A DNA stretch of 7,272 nt from Fen-1467 sp035519475 (lineage in GTDB: Bacteria; Verrucomicrobiota; Verrucomicrobiia; Opitutales; Opitutaceae): positions 1-7,272 of the forward strand of contig DATIWI010000240.1 of NCBI GenBank assembly GCA_035519475.1, written 5' to 3'. Below the pieces are notes generated by a model, which saw nothing but the letters and a program-made list of their open reading frames with translations, ran no database searches and had not been told where the DNA came from. Made by a program: the position numbers and the translations under genes. Shown here one piece after another: positions 1 to 5,642 of this stretch (the first letter of the stretch is position 1; every line of letters starts with the position of its first letter).

Positions 1-364
1 GCTGGCCACGATCGACTGCGAGGCGAACGCCATCGCCGCCGGCGATCGCAACGCCTATTTCGCCGTTTTGACTGACGATGCCGTCTTCATGCCCCCGGAC
101 GCTCCCCCCAAACAGGGCGCGGAGTTGCGCGGATGGCTGGACGAATTTCTGCGGAGCGTCTCCGTCCAATGGCTTAGTTTCACCCATGACGATACCGTGG
201 TGGCGGGCGATCTTTCCTGCCACGCCTTCACCTGCAGCTGGCGGGTCACCCCTAAGGCGGGCGGCGTTTCCCGCGTGCTGCAATTCAAGGGGCTCCACGT
301 TCTGCGCCGTGATGCGGACGGTGCGTGGAAGATCCAGCGCGAAATCTGGAACACCAATCCCTAG
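1..364 (+). CDS. SnoaL/DUF4440-like (NTF2 fold) small protein, 3' part
   Basis: The reading frame is open from the left edge (first full codon at base 2) and ends at TAG 362-364. It shows 120 residues of a protein that begins outside the window. The visible part matches the SnoaL-like/DUF4440 pattern. An early helix reads EANAIAAGDRNAYFAVLTDD, then a 'DAVFMPPD' strand, a 'GAELRGWLDEFL' helix, and late beta strands ending in 'GAWKIQREIWNTNP', the usual end of this fold. Such proteins form a cone-shaped NTF2-like barrel. Some are enzymes, but many have no known substrate, so function cannot be assigned. A TTG at 68-70 could be read as a start, but the family's first helix lies upstream of it, so the gene almost certainly starts before base 1. 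No signal peptide can be judged. The gene points the same way as the methyltransferase 93 bases downstream, and a functional link is not evident. Confidence 0.8.
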   Translation, partial: LATIDCEANAIAAGDRNAYFAVLTDDAVFMPPDAPPKQGAELRGWLDEFLRSVSVQWLSFTHDDTVVAGDLSCHAFTCSWRVTPKAGGVSRVLQFKGLHVLRRDADGAWKIQREIWNTNP

Positions 365-377
365 GCGGCGGAGGAAA

Positions 378-389
378 GTTCGCGCGAAC
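378..389. repeat. 12-bp perfect palindrome GTTCGCGCGAAC
   Basis: A self-complementary 12-mer lies 14 bases after the stop of the first gene and about 70 bases before the methyltransferase start. It could be a protein-binding site or a short hairpin. There is no T-run after it, so it is a poor terminator. In GC-rich DNA such short palindromes also arise by chance. Confidence 0.25.
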
Positions 390-457
390 CGCGCTCCCGG
401 AATCCAGGCAAGGCGTGGCCGGATGATGAGCCGTCACGAGCCGCCAAGGCGCCACCG

Positions 458-1198
458 ATGAACCGAAGCTCCACCTATGCCATCATGAGCCTGGCTTTCC
501 TTCTCGGTGGAGGATCGCTGCTGCTCCTTGCCGCCTTTCTGATCGTTGAGCCCATGGGCGCCGTTCGTCTCAGTCTCTCCGAACCGCAGGCGTTGGCCTG
601 GGACGGCGTCCTCTGCCTGCTGTTCTTCGGGCAGCACAGTGGGATGATCCGGCGAGGGTTCCGCGCGCGGCTCTCCACGTGGGTTCCGCCTCACTGCGAG
701 CCGGCGGTCTATGCGATCGCCTCCGGCGCGGTTCTCACCGCCGTCGTGCTGCTCTGGCAAACTTCGTCCACGACCGTTTTCGCGCTGCCGGGCGCGCTGC
801 GCTGGCTGCCCCGGGCGTTCTCCGCGCTGGCCCTCGGCGCCTTTGTCTGGGGCGTCCGCGCGCTGCGGGTGTTCGACCCCTTTGGCCGGATCGCGCTTCA
901 GGCGCATCGGCGCGGCCGGTCGCTTTCGCCCATGCCCCTGGCGGTACGGGGCCCCTACCTCTGGGTCCGCCATCCCCTCTACTCGTCCATGTTGGTGCTG
1001 ATCTGGTCGGTGCCGGACGCGACTCGAGACCGCCTGCTCTTCAACCTGCTCTGGACCGTCTGGATCGTGCTCGGCACCCGCCTGGAAGAGCGTGATCTGG
1101 TCGCCGATTTTGGCGACCGCTACCGCCGCTACCAGCAAACGGTCCCGATGCTGGTCCCCTGGCGCGGATCGGCCGGCCGGCGGCTGCCCGCCGCCTGA
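458..1198 (+). CDS. Membrane methyltransferase, isoprenylcysteine carboxylmethyltransferase / MddA / NnrU-like
   Basis: A 246-residue integral membrane protein. Hydrophobic segments lie at about residues 8-30, 47-62, 83-100, 117-136 and 192-207. The C-terminal half carries the superfamily signature: GPYLWVRHPLY (165-175), the cofactor-binding 'RHPxY' motif, then an EER motif (210-212) followed by DFGDRYRRYQQTVPMLVP (217-234). These bind S-adenosylmethionine in ICMT/PEMT-type enzymes. The N-terminal 'FFGQHSGM' (56-63) resembles the 'QHS.M' motif I recall from NnrU and the methanethiol S-methyltransferase MddA, and the length fits them. The likely role is methyl transfer from SAM to a thiol or other small or lipid substrate at the membrane. 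The substrate is not determined. The ATG at 458 lacks a clear Shine-Dalgarno, but the first membrane segment follows it directly. The gene converges on the cytochrome c gene. Confidence 0.82.
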   Translation: MNRSSTYAIMSLAFLLGGGSLLLLAAFLIVEPMGAVRLSLSEPQALAWDGVLCLLFFGQHSGMIRRGFRARLSTWVPPHCEPAVYAIASGAVLTAVVLLWQTSSTTVFALPGALRWLPRAFSALALGAFVWGVRALRVFDPFGRIALQAHRRGRSLSPMPLAVRGPYLWVRHPLYSSMLVLIWSVPDATRDRLLFNLLWTVWIVLGTRLEERDLVADFGDRYRRYQQTVPMLVPWRGSAGRRLPAA

Positions 1199-1240
1199 CA
1201 TCCCCGCCTTGGGCCCGCGCCTCGCACGCCAGCGCCTTCT

Positions 1241-1275
1241 GCGAGCCCCGTCAGTCGCCGCTCCGGCGGGCTCGC
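1241..1275. terminator. Possible shared terminator, 8-bp inverted repeat between convergent genes
   Basis: GCGAGCCC (1241-1248) is the exact reverse complement of GGGCTCGC (1268-1275), with a 19-base loop. It lies in the 88-base gap between the ends of the convergent methyltransferase and cytochrome c genes, where a bidirectional terminator would be expected. Neither side has a T-run, so this is a weak structural call only. Confidence 0.3.
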
Positions 1276-1286
1276 TCCGAGTTCCC

Positions 1287-1634
1287 CTATTTCCGGAAGC
1301 TCTTCACCATCGGGACGAGCGCCTTGATCTCCTCGTCGGACAACCGCTCCTTGAACGGAGGCATCGCCGGCTGGCCGTGGCTATCCCGAAAGCCCTCCCG
1401 AATCTGCCGCACAATTCCCTCGTCAGTCAGTTGGCTCAGCGAGAGGTCCTTCGCATGCACTTTCCGGCCGGCGGGCGTCCGCGCCTTTCCGTCCGCGCCA
1501 TGGCAGGAGGCACAGTTGTCGGCAAAGAGAGCCGGGCCGTCCGCAGCACGCCCCGCGCATGGCCAGGCGAGAAGCAGCGCGCCCGCCGGCACGGCGGTCA
1601 GCCAGGGTCGGATGTGCGGCAGCGGCAGCCTCAT
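1287..1634 (-). CDS. Secreted small mono-haem c-type cytochrome
   Basis: A 115-residue protein. Residues 1-30 form a classic signal peptide with a positively charged start, a hydrophobic stretch (about 12-25, including GALLLAW) and an AGRA cleavage-type end. The mature part starts near ADGPALF, followed by the haem-binding motif CASCH (41-45), with covalent thioether cysteines C41 and C44 and axial histidine H45. The sixth ligand is probably M91 in 'PAMPPFKERLSDEEI', the usual Cyt c class I/CBB3-type ending. It should act as a periplasmic electron carrier. The ATG at 1634 is chosen because the signal peptide starts there. The frame is open another 69 codons upstream, but that part has no such character. 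There is only a weak GGGA before the start. No oxidase or dehydrogenase partner is encoded nearby, so the redox partner is unknown. Confidence 0.9.
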   Translation of the reverse strand: MRLPLPHIRPWLTAVPAGALLLAWPCAGRAADGPALFADNCASCHGADGKARTPAGRKVHAKDLSLSQLTDEGIVRQIREGFRDSHGQPAMPPFKERLSDEEIKALVPMVKSFRK

Positions 1635-1754
1635 GGTCCCGGCCCAATGTGTGCGCGGGTGCTGAACTGGCAAGCGCTCGGCCCAAGAACCGGAATCTCC
1701 CGCCATGCTCCGCCGGGCGCGCGCAGCGCTGACCGAACCAAAGCCGCTGCCGGA

Positions 1755-1772
1755 TGCGCGCCAACGCGCATT
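1755..1772. repeat. 7-bp inverted repeat ATGCGCG-CCAA-CGCGCAT
   Basis: A perfect 7-bp inverted repeat with a 4-base spacer lies in the 175-base gap between the divergent cytochrome c and glycosyltransferase genes, 37 bases before the glycosyltransferase start. It could be an operator or a hairpin. It is followed at once by TTGACC (1773-1778), close to a sigma-70 -35 box, but I find no good -10 at the proper distance. Confidence 0.3.
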
Positions 1773-1796
1773 TGACCTCCCCTCCTGGCTCGCGTA

Positions 1797-1803
1797 GGGG
1801 AGA
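1797..1803 (+). promoter_or_regulatory. Shine-Dalgarno AGGGAGA for the glycosyltransferase TTG start
   Basis: AGGGAGA lies 6 bases before TTG 1810, the normal spacing. This is the only strong ribosome-binding site seen before a gene in the window. It supports the TTG start over any internal start, since the GT-A fold begins only about 10 residues after it. Confidence 0.65.
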
Positions 1804-1809
1804 CGGCGT

Positions 1810-2751
1810 TTGACTGACGCCTCCTCCGAAGTCCGCATCACCGTCGCGATTCCGACCTACAATCGCGCCGGGCTGCTGCGGCAGACGCTCGCGGGCGTGA
1901 CGCGGCAGGATTTTCCGGCCGATCAGTTCGAGGTGCTGGTGATCGACAACAACTCCCGCGATGCCACGCGCGAAGTGGTCGCGTCGTTCGCCGCCGCCCG
2001 GCCGCCGCCGCGGCACGTGCGGGAGACCCGGCAGGGTCTGGACCACGCCCGCAACCGGGCGATCGCCGAGGCGCGCGGCGACATCATCGTGTTCGCGGAT
2101 GACGACCTGCTGGTGGATTCCAGCTGGCTGCGTGAACTCACCGCCCCCCTGTTCGGCGCCGGCGCCGGCCGCATCGGCGCGGTCGGGGGCGAGGTGATCC
2201 CGGTGTTCCCTGACGGGCTGCCGCGCTGGCTGGAGGGCGCGCACACCCCGCTCGCCTTTCGGACCGACGCGGGCCCCCTGGCACCGTCGCAGACCCCCAT
2301 GGGGGCCAATCTCGCCATCCCCGGGCGGGTGCTGGCGCAGCACGGGCCCTTCGCCACCGAACTCGATCGCGCCGGGAAGACACTGTTCTCCGGCGGCGAC
2401 AGCGAAATGATTCAGCGGCTGCGCGCCGCCGGCCTCGAAATCTGGTTCGCCCCCGCCGCCCGGGTCCGCCACCAGATGCCGGCCGCGCGCCTGACCTTCC
2501 GCTACGCGGCGCGCCACGCCTTCGATTCGGCCCGCTCGCGCGTGGTGGACCGCGCCGGTCAGGGCCGCGCGGGCGGCTATCTGGTGTCACGCTTTCTCGG
2601 CAATGCCCTCAAGGCGCCCGCCTTTGCCGTGCTCGCCCTCCTCGGTCTGCTGGTGATCCGCCCCGGCGCCGCGAAGAAGGCCCTGGTCCGGTCCTGGCGC
2701 GCCTGCGGCTATCTCTGCCAGATCCCGCGTTCGGCTACCGGCAGGCGCTGA
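1810..2751 (+). CDS. Family 2 glycosyltransferase (GT-A fold) with C-terminal hydrophobic segment
   Basis: A 313-residue protein. It opens with the GT2 nucleotide-sugar-binding start ITVAIPTYNRAGLLRQTL (about 10-27), then 'FEVLVIDNNSRDATREVV' (40-57). The metal/UDP-binding acidic motif is 'DIIVFADDDLLVD' (91-103, DDD at 97-99). An acceptor-side acidic motif 'FSGGDSEM' (193-200) and a His in 'VRHQMPAARLT' (219-229) follow. A hydrophobic stretch at about 269-285 probably anchors or docks it on the cytoplasmic membrane. It should transfer a sugar from an activated donor to a growing glycan (LPS, exopolysaccharide or glycoprotein). Donor and acceptor cannot be told from sequence. The TTG start is supported by a good Shine-Dalgarno. 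It stands alone on its strand, and two palindromic terminator-like elements follow its stop. Confidence 0.9.
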   Translation: MTDASSEVRITVAIPTYNRAGLLRQTLAGVTRQDFPADQFEVLVIDNNSRDATREVVASFAAARPPPRHVRETRQGLDHARNRAIAEARGDIIVFADDDLLVDSSWLRELTAPLFGAGAGRIGAVGGEVIPVFPDGLPRWLEGAHTPLAFRTDAGPLAPSQTPMGANLAIPGRVLAQHGPFATELDRAGKTLFSGGDSEMIQRLRAAGLEIWFAPAARVRHQMPAARLTFRYAARHAFDSARSRVVDRAGQGRAGGYLVSRFLGNALKAPAFAVLALLGLLVIRPGAAKKALVRSWRACGYLCQIPRSATGRR

Positions 2752-2784
2752 ACACCCCAAAGAGATGGGCTCCCGGCGAGTCCG

Positions 2785-2815
2785 CCGATGTCACGTATTA
2801 CGTGACATCGGTTTT
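2785..2815 (+). terminator. Palindrome copy 1: 13-bp arms, followed by TTTT
   Basis: A perfect 27-bp palindrome (2785-2811) with a single central T at 2798. Each arm is CCGATGTCACGTA or its complement. As RNA it would make an 11-bp stem with loop UAUUA, followed directly by UUUU (2812-2815), 33 bases after the glycosyltransferase stop. That is the shape of an intrinsic terminator on the plus strand. It has no T-run on the minus strand. As DNA it could equally be a dimeric protein-binding site. Confidence 0.6.
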
Positions 2816-2841
2816 CTCGTTCCCGAGGGAATCAAGGCGGT

Positions 2842-2870
2842 GATGTCACGTATTACGTGACATCGGTTTT
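2842..2870 (+). terminator. Palindrome copy 2: 11-bp arms, followed by GGTTTT
   Basis: GATGTCACGTA (2842-2852), a central T at 2853, and its exact complement (2854-2864) form a 23-bp palindrome identical to the core of copy 1. It is followed by CGGTTTT (T-run 2867-2870). It would fold as a second terminator-like hairpin 55 bases after the first. Two in series would give tandem termination of glycosyltransferase transcription, or mark a duplicated binding site. Confidence 0.55.
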
Positions 2871-2934
2871 GCCGCTCCCAAGGGGATCGACGCGGGAATG
2901 TACCGCATCACATCGACATACCGCCCGGCCCGTC

Positions 2935-2958
2935 TGCGTTGGTAACGCATGACGTTAC
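2935..2958. repeat. Overlapping short inverted repeats TGCGTT/AACGCA and GTAACG/CGTTAC
   Basis: TGCGTT (2935-2940) pairs with AACGCA (2944-2949) over a 3-base loop. GTAACG (2942-2947) pairs with CGTTAC (2953-2958) over CATGA. The two share bases and so exclude each other. They also overlap the left arm of the longer inverted repeat at 2946-3010. Confidence 0.45.
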
Positions 2959-3010
2959 AGACTCGCCGGCCCACGTCGGCGAACGCGGGCGCCGTCTGTC
3001 ACGTAATGCG
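2946..3010. repeat. 17-bp imperfect inverted repeat with nested hairpin
   Basis: The left arm 2946-2962 (CGCATGACGTTACAGAC) and the right arm 2994-3010 (GTCTGTCACGTAATGCG) are complementary at 15 of 17 positions. Between them TCGCCG (2963-2968) pairs with CGGCGA (2977-2982). The right arm contains TGTCACGTAAT, one base different from the TGTCACGTATT in the two palindromes upstream. This suggests a common origin or a common binding factor. Confidence 0.6.
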
Positions 3011-3075
3011 CTGCAAATACCCGCGGACTGCAGCTGAACGGCTGACTGCCGACGCCGGCTTGCGGGCGAAACCGA

Positions 3076-3092
3076 TCGCCGGTTCCCGGCGA
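3076..3092 (-). terminator. Possible terminator of the CDF gene
   Basis: TCGCCGG (3076-3082) and CCGGCGA (3086-3092) form a perfect 7-bp stem with a 3-base loop, 46 bases beyond the CDF stop. Read on the minus strand the stem is followed by TCGGTTTCG, only a short T-run. A plausible but weak intrinsic terminator. Confidence 0.4.
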
Positions 3093-3137
3093 CGCAAGCG
3101 CGAGGCGGCCAAGGAATTCTGCCGCGCGCTCTGCCGT

Positions 3138-4070
3138 TCAGGAGGCGGTGGGCTCGGGGCGCTCGAGCTTCTCATCCTCCCAGGACGCGGGATCGTCGAG
3201 CGGCTCGAGATGCGTGAAGACCACGCTCCTGGCAACGGCGTGGCGGACGTCCGCTTCAATGCGCTCCAACAGCTGATGCCCGCGCCGCACCTTCCAGCCG
3301 CCGGGGACAAGCACGTGCATGGAGACGAACTTCTGCGCCCCCGACTGCCGTGTGATCACGGCGTGGAACTGCACCCCGTCCTTGCGAAAATTGTCCAGCA
3401 CCTTCTGGATCACCGCGACGTCCTCAGCGGGAATCGCCCGGTCCATGAGTCCGCCCACCGAGCGCCGCACCAGCCTGACGCCGGTCCAGATGATGTTCGC
3501 GGCCACGACCAGTGCCACGATCGGATCGAGGCGTTCCCAATCGGTGAGCGCGACCGCGCCCACGCCGACCAGCACTCCGGCGGAAGTCCAGACATCGGTC
3601 AGGAGATGGCGGGCGTTGGCTTCGAGCGTGATGGAGTTGTGCTTGCGCGCCTCGCGCAGCAGCAGCAGCGCCACCCCGAAATTCACCAGCGACGCCACGA
3701 CCGAAATGGCCAAGCCCAGTCCAACCTGTTCGAGCGGCCGGGGGGTGATCAGCCGGCGGGCGGCGGCGAAGCCGATGCTCAACGCCGCGATGACGATCAA
3801 CGTGCCTTCGACGCCGCTCGAAAAATACTCCGCCTTTCCGTGGCCGTAGGCGTGATCCTCGTCTGCGGGTCGGGCGGCCACCGTCAGCATGGCCAGCGCC
3901 ATGAAGCCGCCCGCCAGATTCACCAGCGACTCGAGGGCATCCGAGAGCAACCCCACCGAGCCGGTGATCCCATAGGCGGCGGTTTTCAGCGCAATCGTCA
4001 CCAGCGCGGCGGCGATCGAGAGCCAGGCGTAGCGGGTCAGGGTGACGCGACTCACGGGACGGGGAGGCAA
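3138..4070 (-). CDS. Cation diffusion facilitator family metal transporter (FieF/YiiP-like)
   Basis: A 310-residue membrane antiporter that should export divalent metal ions in exchange for protons. About six membrane helices lie in residues 12-205, followed by the cytoplasmic dimer domain (about 215-290). Seen landmarks: 'TGSVGLLSDALESLVNL' in TM2 (36-52), 'DEDHAYGHGKAEYF' (70-83, the loop metal site with H73 and H77), 'HLLTDVWTS' in TM5 (H155, D159), and 'FHAVITRQSG' plus 'MHVLVPG' plus 'VFTHLEP' in the C-terminal domain (H236, H252, H287). Length fits the family. By alignment to E. coli YiiP the TM2 transport-site positions are E47 and N51, not Asp/Asp or His/Asp, so the metal cannot be inferred. 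The start is uncertain: TTG at 4070 or GTG at 4055, neither with a Shine-Dalgarno. Both precede the first helix. Confidence 0.93.
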   Translation of the reverse strand: MPPRPVSRVTLTRYAWLSIAAALVTIALKTAAYGITGSVGLLSDALESLVNLAGGFMALAMLTVAARPADEDHAYGHGKAEYFSSGVEGTLIVIAALSIGFAAARRLITPRPLEQVGLGLAISVVASLVNFGVALLLLREARKHNSITLEANARHLLTDVWTSAGVLVGVGAVALTDWERLDPIVALVVAANIIWTGVRLVRRSVGGLMDRAIPAEDVAVIQKVLDNFRKDGVQFHAVITRQSGAQKFVSMHVLVPGGWKVRRGHQLLERIEADVRHAVARSVVFTHLEPLDDPASWEDEKLERPEPTAS

Positions 4071-4299
4071 CGGCTGCAGCCGGCAGCGCAGGGGATTTCG
4101 GTGGGCCGACTCATCGGGCGGCCCTCATTGAGGTGCAGGAGGAGGCCGGTGACAAGAACGGGATGACCGACGCGCCGGCGGCGATGCCGGTGGCTGGCGC
4201 CGAGGCAAATGCCGGGCTCACCCGTGCGTCTTGCGCCGCTCCCTTTCTCCGCACATTTGGATTCTCTCCCGCCCGATTAACGTTCATTAGTGGGCGCCG
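4071..4299. other. Divergent intergenic region between CDF and WaaE-like genes
   Basis: These 229 bases should hold the promoters of two divergent genes. A locally AT-richer patch lies at about 4252-4290 (CACATTTGGATTC, GATTAACGTTCATTAG). I find no pair of -35/-10 boxes at good spacing, and no convincing operator or small gene. Confidence 0.4.
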
Positions 4300-5106
4300 G
4301 TGGCCTCCAGTTCTCCGCTTCCCGTCTCCGTCGTGATTGTCGCCCGCAACGAGGCCCGGAACCTGCCTCGCTGCCTGGCGAGCGTGCAGGGCTGGGTCGG
4401 CGAGATCGTCGTCGTGCTCAACGACACCACGGACGACAGCGAGCAGATCGCGCAGGCGCATGGCGCCGTGGTCTTCGCGACCGCATGGCGCGGTTACCGG
4501 GACACCAAGAACCTGGCCATCGCCAAGGCCACCCAGCCCTGGGCGCTCGCGCTGGATGCCGATGAGGAGGTCTCGGCCGCGCTGCGGGCCGATCTCGAGG
4601 CGTTCTTCCGGGTGGGCGACGAGACGCGGTTTGCCGGGGCGCGGTTCCCCCGCAAGGTGTGGTTCATCGACCGCTGGATCACGCACGGCGACTGGTACCC
4701 CGATTACTGCCTGCGCCTGTTCCGCCGCGACCAGGCCCGCTGGGGCGGCGACGCGTTTGTGCATGAAAAGGTGGAGATCGACGGCCCGGTGGCGACGCTG
4801 CCTGGCGACCTGCACCATTACTCCTTCCCCACCCTCAGCACCCAAGTCGCGAAGATCAACCCGTTCGCCGACCTGTTCATCGAGCAGCAAAAGGCGCGCG
4901 GCGGGCGTTTTTCATTGCTCACGGCCATCGTGCGCCCCGGCTGGCGGTTCTTCCGCGCCTACGTGCTCAAGCTCGGCTTCCTCGACGGCTATCCCGGCTT
5001 CTATATCGCGTGGGCGACCGCCTTCGGCGCCCTGGTGCGCTACAGCCGGCTGTACGAGGCGGAGAGACGGACGGAACCACGGATGAACCCGGACAAACAC
5101 GGATAA
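4300..5106 (+). CDS. Family 2 glycosyltransferase, WaaE/KdtX-like (LPS core type)
   Basis: A 268-residue cytoplasmic-face glycosyltransferase. It has the N-terminal 'PVSVVIVARNEARNLPRCL' (8-26), the loop 'EIVVVLNDTTDDSEQIA' (35-51), 'YRDTKNLAI' (66-74) and the acidic donor-binding motif 'ALDADEEVS' (84-92). Subfamily marks then follow: 'HGDWYPDYCLRLFRRD' (129-144), 'FVHEKVEIDGPVATL' (153-167), 'DLHHYSFPTLSTQV' (170-183) and 'KLGFLDGYPGFYIA' (224-237). These are typical of the WaaE/KdtX group that adds a sugar (often beta-1,4-glucose) to the inner LPS core. Acceptor identity is inferred only. GTG 4300 is the only usable start, since an in-frame TAG sits at 4288-4290. It has no clear Shine-Dalgarno. 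The last 12 or so residues (RRTEPRMNPDKHG) come from a repeat that overlaps the 3' end, so the ancestral protein probably ended near residue 255. Confidence 0.9.
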   Translation: MASSSPLPVSVVIVARNEARNLPRCLASVQGWVGEIVVVLNDTTDDSEQIAQAHGAVVFATAWRGYRDTKNLAIAKATQPWALALDADEEVSAALRADLEAFFRVGDETRFAGARFPRKVWFIDRWITHGDWYPDYCLRLFRRDQARWGGDAFVHEKVEIDGPVATLPGDLHHYSFPTLSTQVAKINPFADLFIEQQKARGGRFSLLTAIVRPGWRFFRAYVLKLGFLDGYPGFYIAWATAFGALVRYSRLYEAERRTEPRMNPDKHG

Positions 5107-5171
5107 AGCAGGACGGATGCAGCCAGGCCGTTCGCGAGCGTCTCCTCCTGGCGATCCGTGGAATCCGTGGT
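5076..5171. repeat. Inverted CACGGAT/ATCCGTG repeat overlapping the glycosyltransferase 3' end
   Basis: ACCACGGAT (5076-5084) is the exact complement of ATCCGTGGT (5163-5171), and CACGGAT (5098-5104) of ATCCGTG (5154-5160). The left half is a direct repeat of CACGGAT motifs spaced by 'GAACCCGGACAAA'. It resembles the 'CCACGGATGAACACGGAT' dispersed repeat that I recall as common in Verrucomicrobiota, Planctomycetes and related genomes. The element supplies the final codons and stop of the upstream gene and fills the 73-base gap to dciA, ending 8 bases before its ATG. Confidence 0.65.
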
Positions 5172-5179
5172 CAATCGCC

Positions 5180-5566
5180 ATGCCTGATGAGCCCCAACGC
5201 TTCAGCAAGTCCGCCGAGGAGCTGATCGGCGATCTGCGGGGCATTCCCTTCGATGAGCCGCGCAAGATGACGCGCCGCCCCACCAAGGCGGTGGCGCCGT
5301 TGATTGAGGAACTGCTCGTCAAGTACCAGATCGGCCGCCATTCCCCCGAGCAGACCATCCGCGATCACTGGATCGAGATGGTCGGCGCGGCCAACGCCGC
5401 CTACTCGCACCCCGTGCGGATCGAGCGCGGCCGGTCGCTCTTCGTGCTCGTCTCGCACAGCGTTGTGCGCAACGAACTCTTCCTGCACCGCGAGGCGATT
5501 CTGGAGAAGATCCAGAAGCTGCCGGGCTGCGATCACGTGGGTCAGCTCATGCTGCGCGCCGGATGA
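5180..5566 (+). CDS. dciA: DUF721 / DciA-like replicative helicase loader
   Basis: A 128-residue soluble protein. The DUF721 core is visible: 'IEELLVKYQIGRHSPEQTIRDHWIEMVG' (42-69) with the conserved Trp and 'VG', then 'ANAAYSHPVRIERGRSLFVLV' (71-91), then 'SHSVVRNELFLHREAILEKIQ' (92-112). DciA interacts with the DnaB helicase and aids its loading in bacteria that lack DnaC or DnaI. That role is established for the family in other species and inferred here. Its short length is usual. ATG 5180 is chosen because the frame upstream (to 5117) is only repeat sequence. No Shine-Dalgarno is present, the leader being formed by the ATCCGTGG repeat arm. It may share a transcript with the glycosyltransferase 73 bases upstream. 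The gene symbol is by family, not by a tested orthology. Confidence 0.85.
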   Translation: MPDEPQRFSKSAEELIGDLRGIPFDEPRKMTRRPTKAVAPLIEELLVKYQIGRHSPEQTIRDHWIEMVGAANAAYSHPVRIERGRSLFVLVSHSVVRNELFLHREAILEKIQKLPGCDHVGQLMLRAG

Positions 5567-5642
5567 GGGGCCGGGGTCAGGATTCAAGTGTGATGTTTGA
5601 ATTCATGGGTTCCGACGTGAGACGGCATATTGCTCGCCATAC

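Larger units (their letters stand above)
2785..2949. repeat. 55-bp tandem repeat: two good units plus a decayed third
   Basis: Unit 1 (2785-2839) and unit 2 (2840-2894) align without gaps at 46 of 55 positions by eye. The first 31 bases (palindrome plus TTTT) differ at only 2 positions and the remaining 24 bases at 7. So the palindrome is much better kept than the spacer. Unit 3 (from 2895) keeps a spacer-like GCGGG lead-in and 'AATGTACCGCATCACATCG', a broken palindrome. A spacer-like GCTCCCGGCGAGTCCG (2769-2784) also precedes unit 1. Confidence 0.8.
2752..3137. other. 386-base repeat-rich gap between convergent genes
   Basis: No coding frame here is credible. The left half (2769-3010) holds the 55-bp tandem repeat with palindromes, two overlapping short inverted repeats and a long imperfect inverted repeat, each listed separately. 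The right half (3011-3137) holds only a short hairpin that may end the CDF transcript. A long plus-strand frame starting at 2949 runs antisense through the CDF gene and is not a gene. Confidence 0.7.

Noticed and set aside
434..1201. Minus-strand open frame of 255 codons
   Set aside because: Antisense shadow of the membrane methyltransferase. No coherent domain.
1423..2517. Minus-strand open frame of 364 codons
   Set aside because: It lies antisense to the glycosyltransferase and partly over the cytochrome c gene in another frame. Its translation is low-complexity Gly/Arg/Ala/Pro-rich with no family motif, as expected from GC-rich antisense frames.
2942..3010. Integron attC-like or dif-like recombination site
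   Set aside because: The inverted repeats lack the conserved attC core (GTTRRRY/RYYYAAC), and the palindromes have a 1-base centre rather than the 6-base centre of dif sites. No integrase gene is nearby.
2949..4166. Plus-strand open frame of 405 codons
   Set aside because: It runs antisense through the entire CDF gene, whose motifs are unmistakable. The translation is rich in His, Arg, Asp and Gln and shows no recognisable domain.
4133..4336. Small plus-strand frame before and into the WaaE-like gene
   Set aside because: It has a GTG start without a Shine-Dalgarno and overlaps the start of a well-supported gene in another frame, with no recognisable motif.
4111..4890. Minus-strand open frame of 259 codons
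   Set aside because: Antisense to the WaaE-like gene. The translation shows no family signature.
5077..5142. Start of a possible CRISPR or direct-repeat array from the CACGGAT motifs
   Set aside because: There are only two spaced copies per arm with unequal spacing, and the arms are inverted relative to each other. This is a palindromic repeat element, not an array.
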